Translations under genes and position numbers: made by a program | In this document: piece after piece, positions 1 to 5,599 of the stretch | How positions within the stretch are numbered: the stretch's first letter is position 1 | How the letters are laid out: every line of letters begins with the position of its first letter | The notes under the pieces: model-generated | The model's database searches: none | Seen by the model: only the letters and a program-made list of their open reading frames with translations | What the model was told of the DNA's origin: nothing | Assembly (NCBI GenBank): GCA_003541445.1 | Contig: DPMO01000096.1 | Span: 1 to 20,492 of the forward strand | Length of the DNA stretch: 20,492 bases | Reading direction: 5' to 3' | DNA from: Clostridiales bacterium | GTDB lineage: Bacteria > Bacillota > Sulfobacillia > UBA995 > UBA9673

Positions 1-1
1 C

Positions 2-562
2 GGAGGCGCCGCCGGCGCCCAAGTCACGACAGGTCCGGACGGCCCCCCGCCGCCTGAGGCCCGTCCTTCCGAGGACGCTGGCGGTCCGGCGGCCGACCGT
101 CCGGTGACGGACCTCGAAGGAGAGTCATCGGTGGCCCTCGGCCCGACGTCCCGTGGGGAGTGTCTCAGGGCCCTGGTGCCGCCGGCCTCGGGCCGCGTGG
201 TCCAGGGATGGGGCTTCCACTACTCGCCGGTCTTCGCCGACTCGCGCTACCACCCCGGGGTCGACATCGCCCTTGAGGCGGGTGACCGGGTGCGGGCGGC
301 CCTCGGCGGCATCGTGGCCGAAGCCTCGACGACGCCCTGGTTCGGCGGGCAGGTGAGGATAAGCCACGGCTTCGGGGTGGAGACGGTCTACGCCCACCTG
401 GGGACCGTGCTGGTCCACGAGGGACAGGAGGTCCAGACAGGTGAGGTCGTCGGGCTGGCCGGGCCCCCCGGCCTGACAGAGGCCGACCTCGGCGTTCACC
501 TGCACTACGAGATACGGGTAGAGGGGGACTCGATAGACCCAGAGCCTTACCTGGGCGGCTGA
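2..562 (+). CDS. spoIIQ: SpoIIQ-like M23 peptidase domain protein, 5' end outside window
   Basis: This is a LysM-less M23 (LytM-type) metallopeptidase domain, probably the forespore membrane protein SpoIIQ of the engulfment channel. The reading frame is open to the first bases of the window and codes for a Pro/Ala/Gly-rich stretch that looks like the linker between a membrane anchor and the peptidase domain, so I call it truncated. The visible motifs are YHPGVDI (first His and Asp zinc ligands), YAHL, and HLHYEI near the C-terminus (HxH). The catalytic zinc site is therefore complete, as in clostridial SpoIIQ and unlike the degenerate Bacillus subtilis protein. Identity as SpoIIQ is inferred from the neighbours spoIIID and mbl. 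Alternative: a soluble protein starting at GTG 131, which has a good SD (AAGGAG, 117-122) eight bases upstream. Confidence 0.8.
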   Translation, partial: GGAAGAQVTTGPDGPPPPEARPSEDAGGPAADRPVTDLEGESSVALGPTSRGECLRALVPPASGRVVQGWGFHYSPVFADSRYHPGVDIALEAGDRVRAALGGIVAEASTTPWFGGQVRISHGFGVETVYAHLGTVLVHEGQEVQTGEVVGLAGPPGLTEADLGVHLHYEIRVEGDSIDPEPYLGG

Positions 563-571
563 ACCCCCGAG

Positions 572-602
572 GCATTTTTGGCCTCCCGCGCGGCATATGG
601 AT
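572..602 (+). promoter_or_regulatory. Weak candidate sigma-E promoter for spoIIID
   Basis: GCATTTT (572-578) resembles the sigma-E -35 element, and CATA within CATATGGAT (594-602) resembles the -10, with a 15-base spacer. The -10 matches only in its CATA half. The predicted transcript would start about ten bases past 597, which agrees with translation from TTG 636 and not ATG 597. This is inference; spoIIID is sigma-E-dependent in B. subtilis. Confidence 0.3.
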
Positions 603-635
603 TCACCAGCCGCCGCCGAAGGGGGGCCTCCCAGC

Positions 636-890
636 TTGAAGGACTACATCCGGGACCGGGTCCTCGAGGTGGCCCGCTACATCGTCGAGAACCGAGCCAC
701 GGTGAGGGACGCCGCCCGGCGCTTCGACGTGAGCAAGAGCACGGTCCATAAGGACGTCACGGAAAGGCTCCGGAAGGTCAACCCCGCTCTGGCCCGCAGT
801 GTGGACCGGGTGCTCCAGACGAACAAGGCCGAGCGGCACATAAGGGGAGGTCAGGCCACACGGCGGAGATACCGGACGATGGGCTCCTGA
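636..890 (+). CDS. spoIIID: Sporulation transcriptional regulator SpoIIID
   Basis: SpoIIID is a small DNA-binding protein that modulates sigma-E and sigma-K regulons in the mother cell. The product, LKDYIRDRVLEVARYIVENR onward, aligns with SpoIIID along its whole length. It has the helix-turn-helix segment DAARRFDVSKSTVHKDVTER and the C-terminal HIRGGQAT stretch. I place the start at TTG 636: a G-rich SD (about 620-626) lies ten bases upstream, and the resulting 84-residue protein begins where the B. subtilis protein (about 93 residues) does. An in-frame ATG at 597 would add 13 residues but has no SD. The gene sits between the M23 gene and mbl, the usual order in spore formers, and ends in its own terminator. 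Confidence 0.93.
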   Translation: MKDYIRDRVLEVARYIVENRATVRDAARRFDVSKSTVHKDVTERLRKVNPALARSVDRVLQTNKAERHIRGGQATRRRYRTMGS

Positions 891-931
891 AAGACCGCGC
901 CCCTCCCGACCCGATATGGAAGACGCCGTCC

Positions 932-974
932 CGGCCCCGGCGGTCCCGGCCGGCCGCCGGGGCCGCTCTTGTTT
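932..974 (+). terminator. Rho-independent terminator after spoIIID
   Basis: A perfect 12-bp stem pairs CGGCCCCGGCGG (932-943) with CCGCCGGGGCCG (954-965) across a ten-base loop, followed by CTCTTGTTT. It separates spoIIID from mbl, so mbl needs its own promoter. Confidence 0.85.
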
Positions 975-987
975 GACGCCCCTCACC

Positions 988-1017
988 GGAGGAAAAGCCC
1001 CAGACGCGGGCGAATAA
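988..1017 (+). promoter_or_regulatory. Sigma-H-type promoter upstream of mbl
   Basis: The sequence GGAGGAAAA (988-996), 12 bases, then GGCGAATAA (1009-1017) fits the B. subtilis sigma-H consensus RNAGGAWWW-N11/12-RNNGAATWW at every position. It lies downstream of the spoIIID terminator and about 55 bases before the mbl start codon. No sigma-A promoter with both elements was found in the same interval. Function is inferred from the match. Confidence 0.7.
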
Positions 1018-1071
1018 TCTTGACATAATCGGCGAGAGGTCCGCGGGTCCGCAGGGTCCGGAGGGACGCCT

Positions 1072-2118
1072 ATGCTGGGCTTGGCCACCGACATCGGCAT
1101 CGACCTCGGGACGGCCAGCTCCCTTGTCTACGTCAAGGGCAAGGGGGTGGTGCTCAACGAGCCGTCGGTCGTCGCTCTGGAGCAGGACACCTCCCGGGTC
1201 GTGGCCATCGGTGAGGAGGCCCGGCGGATGCTGGGCAGGACGCCGGGCAACATCGTGGCCGTGAAGCCCCTGCGTGACGGGGTCATCGCCAGCTTCGAAC
1301 TCACCGAGAGGATGCTCAGGCACTTCATCTCCAAGGTCTGCGGGAGACGGATGCTCTTCCATCCCCGCGTCGCGGTCTGCGTCCCCTCGGGGATAACCTC
1401 TGTCGAGCGCCGGGCGGTCATCGACGCGTGCCTCCAGGCCGGCGCGAGGCGCTGTTTCCTCATCGAGGAGCCCCTGGCGGCGGCCATCGGTGCGGGCATC
1501 GATTTCAGTCAGCCGTCCGGGGCGATGGTCGTGGACATCGGAGGGGGCACGACAGACGTGGCCGTCCTTTCCATGGGGCAGGTGGTCGTGAGCCGGTCGG
1601 TCCGGGTGGCCGGGAACGAGTGTGACGAGGCCATCACCCGCTATGTCCGCACCCAGTTCGGCGTTGTCATCGGAGAGCGGACGGCGGAGGAGATCAAGAT
1701 CGAGGCCGGCACGGCCTGGCCGCGCTCCGTGCGGCGCAGTGTGGAGGTCCGCGGCCGCGACCTGGCCACCGGCCTCCCGAAGACCGTCACCATCACCTCC
1801 GGTCAGGTCCATGCGGCCATCAAGGAGACGCTCGAGACCATCGTCCACGCCGTGCGGGCGGTCCTCGAGCAGACACCGCCGGAGCTGGCCGCGGACATCA
1901 TCGACAAGGGCATCGTCCTGACGGGAGGCGGGGCCCTCCTGCACGGTCTTGAGCGCTACCTCTCCCAGGAGACCGGGGTGGCCGTGCATCTCGTGGACGA
2001 CCCGGTGACGTGTGTGGTGAGGGGCACCGGCCTCGCCCTCGAGGGCCTCGGGTCCCCCCAGACCCGTGTCTCCCCGTTTTGGCCTGCAGGCTCGACCCTC
2101 GGCGGTTCCTCCCCCTGA
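1072..2118 (+). CDS. mbl: MreB/Mbl family actin-like cell-shape protein
   Basis: An actin-like ATPase that forms membrane-associated filaments and guides elongasome cell-wall synthesis. The 348-residue length is usual for the family. Visible signatures are DIGIDLGTASSLVYVKGKG (phosphate 1), VVDIGGGTTDVAVLS (phosphate 2), IEEPLAAAIGAG, and GIVLTGGGALLHGLE (adenosine-binding). The ATG start has SD GGAGGG at 1060-1065. Position directly after spoIIID is typical of Mbl rather than of MreB in an mreBCD operon, hence the symbol. Assignment among MreB, Mbl and MreBH is by context only. The C-terminal tail after about residue 325 is Ser/Pro/Gly-rich and slightly longer than usual. Confidence 0.92.
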   Translation: MLGLATDIGIDLGTASSLVYVKGKGVVLNEPSVVALEQDTSRVVAIGEEARRMLGRTPGNIVAVKPLRDGVIASFELTERMLRHFISKVCGRRMLFHPRVAVCVPSGITSVERRAVIDACLQAGARRCFLIEEPLAAAIGAGIDFSQPSGAMVVDIGGGTTDVAVLSMGQVVVSRSVRVAGNECDEAITRYVRTQFGVVIGERTAEEIKIEAGTAWPRSVRRSVEVRGRDLATGLPKTVTITSGQVHAAIKETLETIVHAVRAVLEQTPPELAADIIDKGIVLTGGGALLHGLERYLSQETGVAVHLVDDPVTCVVRGTGLALEGLGSPQTRVSPFWPAGSTLGGSSP

Positions 2119-2147
2119 GCCCCGCCGGGTCGTCGGGACGGTCTATG

Positions 2148-2177
2148 TTGACACCTCGCGACGTCCTGCCTTAGACT
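2148..2177 (+). promoter_or_regulatory. Sigma-A promoter of the methionine/SAM operon
   Basis: TTGACA (2148-2153, perfect -35) is followed after 18 bases by TAGACT (2172-2177, 4 of 6 for the -10). Transcription would begin near 2184, about 25 bases before the SAM-I aptamer, which is the expected arrangement. Confidence 0.7.
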
Positions 2178-2206
2178 ATCTCTTGGTCCTGCTTGACAAC
2201 TTATAG

Positions 2207-2329
2207 CTCGACTCATCAAGAGCTGGTGGAGGGACGGGCCCGATGAAACCCGGCAACCGGCTCCCGGTCGCCCCGGGAGCATCGGTGCCAATTCCCGCAG
2301 GCGTCCATCCTGAGAGATGAGTTGTCGAG
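2207..2329 (+). promoter_or_regulatory. SAM-I (S-box) riboswitch aptamer
   Basis: The conserved S-box core is present in order: CTCATCAAGAG, GGTGGAGGGA, GGCCCGATGAAACCCGGCAA, a P3 hairpin (GCTCCCGG with CCGGGAGC), GGTGCCAATTCCCGCAG, and the closing GAGAGATGAG. P1 pairs CTCATC (2212-2217) with GATGAG (2316-2321) and can be extended on both sides. The element binds S-adenosylmethionine and turns downstream genes off. It controls the MetE-like gene and metK. Confidence 0.97.
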
Positions 2330-2358
2330 ACCTCATCCGGCGGTGGATGAGGTCTTTT
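2329..2358 (+). terminator. Switching terminator of the SAM-I riboswitch
   Basis: A perfect 10-bp stem pairs GACCTCATCC (2329-2338) with GGATGAGGTC (2345-2354), followed by TTTT. The left arm contains CTCATC, the same six bases as the 5' strand of P1. The P1 3' strand GATGAG can therefore pair with either one, giving the mutually exclusive antiterminator when SAM is absent. Confidence 0.95.
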
Positions 2359-2396
2359 CGATTTTGAGGCTGACCTCGGAGGGGAGGTGGCCGTGG

Positions 2397-3611
2397 TTGC
2401 CCGAGGCTCCCGACCGGTCGGCCGTGCGCTTCAGGCCGAAGCTGGCCGTGACGGGCATCGGAAGCCTGCCTCACCTGTCGGCGGACGAGGGTGCGGCCGA
2501 CGTGGTCGCCCTGTGCCCTGACTTTCCCTACTGGCCCCAGTTCCCCCGCCTCTCCGCGGCCGAGGACATGTACAGGCAGTTCTCAAGGGGACTGCCCGGC
2601 GTCCGCCTGGAGCCGGCCGCCAGGGCCGGAGGGGGTCCCGCCGTTCGGTGGCGCCGCGACGAGCAGGCCCAGGCCGAGCTGGAGAGAGTCTACACCGACG
2701 TCCTCGAGGCGGAGGAGGCGCAAGGCGGCGGCCCCGGAGGGAGCGGCCGGGCGGAGGGAGGGGCTCCGGAGGGCGCAGACGGGGTCCTCGAGCGGTGGGC
2801 CCTCGGGCCCCATGAGGCCTGCGGACTGGCCGCCCTGGAGCGGGCCTTGGAGCGGGCACGCCGGGAGGGGGCCGCGGGCGGTCGCTCCCCGGCCGTCCCT
2901 CTGGGATTGAAGGGTCAGACAACGGGCCCGGTCAGCCTCGGGCTGACCGTCAAGGACGACCGCGGCCGGGCCCTGCTCTACGAAGAGGACCTGATGGACG
3001 GGGTCGTCAGGGGGCTCGCCCTCCGGGCCCGATGGCAGGAGGCTTGGCTCCGGGAGACGGCCGGGAGGTTGACGGGCGGGGAGGCCGACCCGCAGGTGCT
3101 CCTCTCCGTGGACGAACCGTACCTGGGGACGTTCGGCTCCGCCTACTTCCCCTACTCCCCGGAGGTCGTCACCGGCTACCTCAAGGTCTTCGACGAGGCC
3201 CTCGACGCCGTGTGGGGTGTGCACTGCTGTGACAACACGGACTGGGAGTTCATCCTGGGCTCCCCCGTGAGGTTCGTCTCCTTCGACGCCTACGCCCACG
3301 GCTCCAGGGTGGTGCTGTATCCGAAGGCGGTCAAGGACTTCCTGGCGGCGGGTAAGGTCCTGCTCTGGGGCATCGTCCCGACCGACCCGGACCGCCTCGG
3401 GGGCGAGGACGCCGAGAGCCTGACAAGGCGGTGCCTGGACCTCCTCGAGACCCTGGTCGGCCGCGGGGTCCCGGAGAGAAGCCTGGTGCGGCAGTCGATG
3501 GTCACGCCGGCCTGCGGCCTGGCCGGACTGTCTGTGGAGGAGGCCCGAAGGGCGATGCGCCTGGCCGTCGATGTCTCGAGGATTCTGCGTCGCCAATGTG
3601 ACGACAGATAA
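2397..3611 (+). CDS. Short MetE-like (core) methionine synthase, cobalamin-independent fold
   Basis: Related to the C-terminal catalytic barrel of MetE (UROD/MetE-like superfamily), which methylates homocysteine. At 404 residues it lacks the N-terminal half of classical MetE (about 750 residues). Visible motifs: VTGIGSLPH at the N-terminus, TTGPVSLG, LSVDEPYLG, GVHCCDN (His276, Cys278 as zinc ligands), and TPACGL (Cys373). The residue matching the MetE zinc-ligand Glu appears to be Asp297 in SFDAYAHG. A Gly/Glu/Ala-rich insertion lies at about 104-133. Start TTG 2397 has a strong SD (GGAGGGGAGG) and lies after the riboswitch terminator; an upstream in-frame extension would run into the riboswitch. 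It shares a SAM-I riboswitch with metK. The methyl donor cannot be read from the sequence; characterised core-MetE/Mes proteins are folate-independent. Confidence 0.83.
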   Translation: MPEAPDRSAVRFRPKLAVTGIGSLPHLSADEGAADVVALCPDFPYWPQFPRLSAAEDMYRQFSRGLPGVRLEPAARAGGGPAVRWRRDEQAQAELERVYTDVLEAEEAQGGGPGGSGRAEGGAPEGADGVLERWALGPHEACGLAALERALERARREGAAGGRSPAVPLGLKGQTTGPVSLGLTVKDDRGRALLYEEDLMDGVVRGLALRARWQEAWLRETAGRLTGGEADPQVLLSVDEPYLGTFGSAYFPYSPEVVTGYLKVFDEALDAVWGVHCCDNTDWEFILGSPVRFVSFDAYAHGSRVVLYPKAVKDFLAAGKVLLWGIVPTDPDRLGGEDAESLTRRCLDLLETLVGRGVPERSLVRQSMVTPACGLAGLSVEEARRAMRLAVDVSRILRRQCDDR

Positions 3612-3683
3612 CAGACAGGAGAAGGCGAGAAGGTAAGACCGGAAGACAAGAACACAGACACAGTCGATCAGGGGGGGATGTGC

Positions 3684-4874
3684 ATGACCCGTGAGTCCCG
3701 GGCCAACCGGAACTACCTCTTCACGTCCGAATCGGTGACCGAGGGGCACCCCGACAAGATGGCCGACACCATCTCCGACGCCATCGTCGACGCCCTGCTG
3801 TCACAGGACCCCTACGCGAGGGTCGCCTGTGAGACCCTGCTGACGAGGGGCATGGTGCTCGTCGCCGGCGAGGTGTCGACCACCGGGTGGGCGGATATCA
3901 GGCACCTCATCCGGGAGACCGTGCGCGACATCGGGTACGTCCGGGCGAAGTTCGGGTTCGACGCGGAGACCTGCGGCGTGCTCGTCGCCATCGATGAGCA
4001 GTCCCCGGACATCTTCCAGAGCGTCTATCGCGGCGACAGGGACGAGGTGTCCGAACTCGGCGCCGGGGACCAGGGGATGATGTTCGGCTTCGCCTGTCGG
4101 GAGACCACGACCCTCATGCCGATGCCGATCCACCTCGCCCACCGCATCGCTCAGCGGCTGGCGGAGGTCCGGAAGAAGCGGGAGGTCGACTACCTCCGCC
4201 CCGACGGCAAGACCCAGGTCACCGTGGAGTACGTCGACGGGACCCCCGTCAGGGTCGACACCGTGGTGGTCTCGGCCCAGCACCACGAGGATGTCTCGCG
4301 CGAGACCATGGAGCGGGACATCATCGAGAAGGTCATCCGCCCGGTCGTGCCGGCCGGGATGCTGGACGAGAAGACCCGCTACCTCATCACGCCCTCGGCG
4401 CGGTTCGTCATCGGGGGCCCGCAGGCGGACACGGGCCTCACGGGGCGGAAGGTGATGGTGGACACCTACGGAGGCTACGCGCGGCACGGGGGAGGCGCCC
4501 TGTCCGGGAAGGACCCGACCAAGGTGGACCGGACGGGAGCCTACGGGGCGCGGTACGTGGCCAAGAACATCGTCGCCGCGGGCCTGGCCGACCGGTGCGA
4601 GGTCCAGGTGGCCTATGCCATCGGCGTGGCCGAGCCCGTCTCCCTGAGTCTGGTCACCGAGGGGACGGCCGTCGTGCCCGAGGACCGTATCCTGGAGGCC
4701 GTGCGGCAGGTTTTCGACCTCCGTCCCGGCGCCCTCATCCGCGACCTCGACCTCAGGCGTCCCATCTACAAGGCTGTGGCGGCCTACGGCCACTTCGGCC
4801 GGGAGGACCTCGACCTGCCGTGGGAGCGGACCGACCGCGCGGATGAACTCAGGCGGGCGGTGGGTCTGGACTAG
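3684..4874 (+). CDS. metK: S-adenosylmethionine synthetase
   Basis: Forms S-adenosylmethionine from methionine and ATP. The product (396 residues, the normal length) has [20 protein letters not shown] (ATP site), [12 protein letters not shown], the Gly-rich phosphate loop [19 protein letters not shown], and [11 protein letters not shown] start it at ATG 3684 because the GGGGGGG run (3671-3677) is six bases upstream. The ATG at 3678 directly abuts that SD and is unlikely to be used. It lies 72 bases after the MetE-like gene with no promoter or terminator between, so both should be transcribed from the riboswitch-controlled promoter. High SAM would then shut down methionine and SAM synthesis together. 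Confidence 0.97.
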   Translation: MTRESRANRNYLFTSESVTEGHPDKMADTISDAIVDALLSQDPYARVACETLLTRGMVLVAGEVSTTGWADIRHLIRETVRDIGYVRAKFGFDAETCGVLVAIDEQSPDIFQSVYRGDRDEVSELGAGDQGMMFGFACRETTTLMPMPIHLAHRIAQRLAEVRKKREVDYLRPDGKTQVTVEYVDGTPVRVDTVVVSAQHHEDVSRETMERDIIEKVIRPVVPAGMLDEKTRYLITPSARFVIGGPQADTGLTGRKVMVDTYGGYARHGGGALSGKDPTKVDRTGAYGARYVAKNIVAAGLADRCEVQVAYAIGVAEPVSLSLVTEGTAVVPEDRILEAVRQVFDLRPGALIRDLDLRRPIYKAVAAYGHFGREDLDLPWERTDRADELRRAVGLD

Positions 4875-4945
4875 GCCTGACGGCGGAATCCCCGCGCCCG
4901 GCGCATATCAATCAGTGTCCGGACCCGCCGGGTGGAGGGGTGAGC

Positions 4946-5515
4946 TTGACGGCCTGGCCCGATTGGCTCGTCTGGTTCCTGGCTCTCTATGGGCTGTGCC
5001 TCCTGGCCGTCGGAACCTGGGAGTTCCTCCGGGAGACCGCGGCGCGGCGGAAGAGCCCGACCCCGACCGTCAGTCTGCTCGTGGTGGTCAGGAACGAGGA
5101 GGCGCTCGTCGAGGGGGCCGTCCGCCGCTTCATCGCCCGCCACGGCCCTCCGGGCCGGCGTCGGCCGGTGTACGAGCTGGTCCTTGTCGACGACCGTTCG
5201 ACGGACGACACGCCGCTCATCCTCCGCAAGTTGGAACGGGAGTACCCCGGCTTCGTAAGGGTCGCGACCGTGGAACGGGGCGCGGGGGAAGAGGTCTCAC
5301 CGGTCAGGGTCGGGGTCGGACTCTGCCGGGGGGAGGTGCTCGTGGGCGTCGACCTCCAGGACCTCGACAGCCCCGATCTTCTCGCCGACTCCTTCGGGCG
5401 CCGGGGTCAGGGTTCGCCGGCCGACCCCTTTGGGCACCGGGACCATGGTTCGGCTCGGGGGCGGGCCGAACCGCCCCCGGCTCTGCGGCGCGAGAGGATA
5501 TGCCGCTTCCAATAG
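4946..5515 (+). CDS. Short membrane-anchored GT2-like glycosyltransferase-fold protein
   Basis: One N-terminal membrane segment (about residues 7-25) precedes the first half of a GT-A fold: VSLLVVVRNEEALVEGAV (nucleotide-sugar side), YELVLVDDRSTDDTPLIL (typical GT2 DDxSxDxT), then VDLQDLDSPDLL. It ends near residue 190, so the acceptor-binding part and the membrane domains of full GT2 enzymes are absent. Activity is uncertain. The tail contains a degenerate 12-residue tandem repeat (FGRRGQGSPADP / FGHRDHGSARGR) encoded by a 36-base DNA repeat. Start: TTG 4946 has SD GGAGG at a good distance, whereas GTG 4940 overlaps the SD. It may be a scaffold or regulatory GT-like protein, or a gene that has lost its 3' part. 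Confidence 0.65.
   Translation: MTAWPDWLVWFLALYGLCLLAVGTWEFLRETAARRKSPTPTVSLLVVVRNEEALVEGAVRRFIARHGPPGRRRPVYELVLVDDRSTDDTPLILRKLEREYPGFVRVATVERGAGEEVSPVRVGVGLCRGEVLVGVDLQDLDSPDLLADSFGRRGQGSPADPFGHRDHGSARGRAEPPPALRRERICRFQ
5447..5479 (+). repeat. Two mutually exclusive GC-rich hairpins at the 3' end of the GT2-like gene
   Basis: GGTTCGGC (5447-5454) pairs with GCCGAACC (5465-5472). Alternatively CGGGGGCGG (5456-5464) pairs with CCGCCCCCG (5471-5479). The two stems share bases and cannot form together. No T-run follows, so neither is a standard terminator. They lie 120-150 bases before the diguanylate cyclase start. Confidence 0.45.
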
Positions 5516-5599
5516 AGAAGCAAAATCGGGCCACACTGGTGTTGGGGGGCGGGCGGGAGTTTCACCCGGAGAGGCGCCTTCCCCGAGGGGTAGCCGCCT

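Noticed and set aside
569..585. GAGGC-N7-GCCTC stem after the M23 gene as a terminator
   Set aside because: The stem is only five bp, and the T-run is in the loop and not after the stem.
1020..1025. TTGACA upstream of mbl as a sigma-A -35
   Set aside because: No -10-like hexamer lies 16-18 bases downstream (the region is GC-rich), whereas the sigma-H match just upstream is complete.
2193..2198. Second TTGACA before the methionine operon
   Set aside because: Its -10 would fall inside the SAM-I aptamer and no match is there; the promoter at 2148-2177 is better placed.
2322..2396. 25-residue N-terminal extension of the MetE-like protein
   Set aside because: It would be encoded by the riboswitch P1 end and terminator and has no usable SD; TTG 2397 has a strong one.
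5516..5599. A c-di-GMP riboswitch ahead of the diguanylate cyclase
   Set aside because: I looked for the conserved GEMM core and its tetraloop-receptor arrangement and did not find them.
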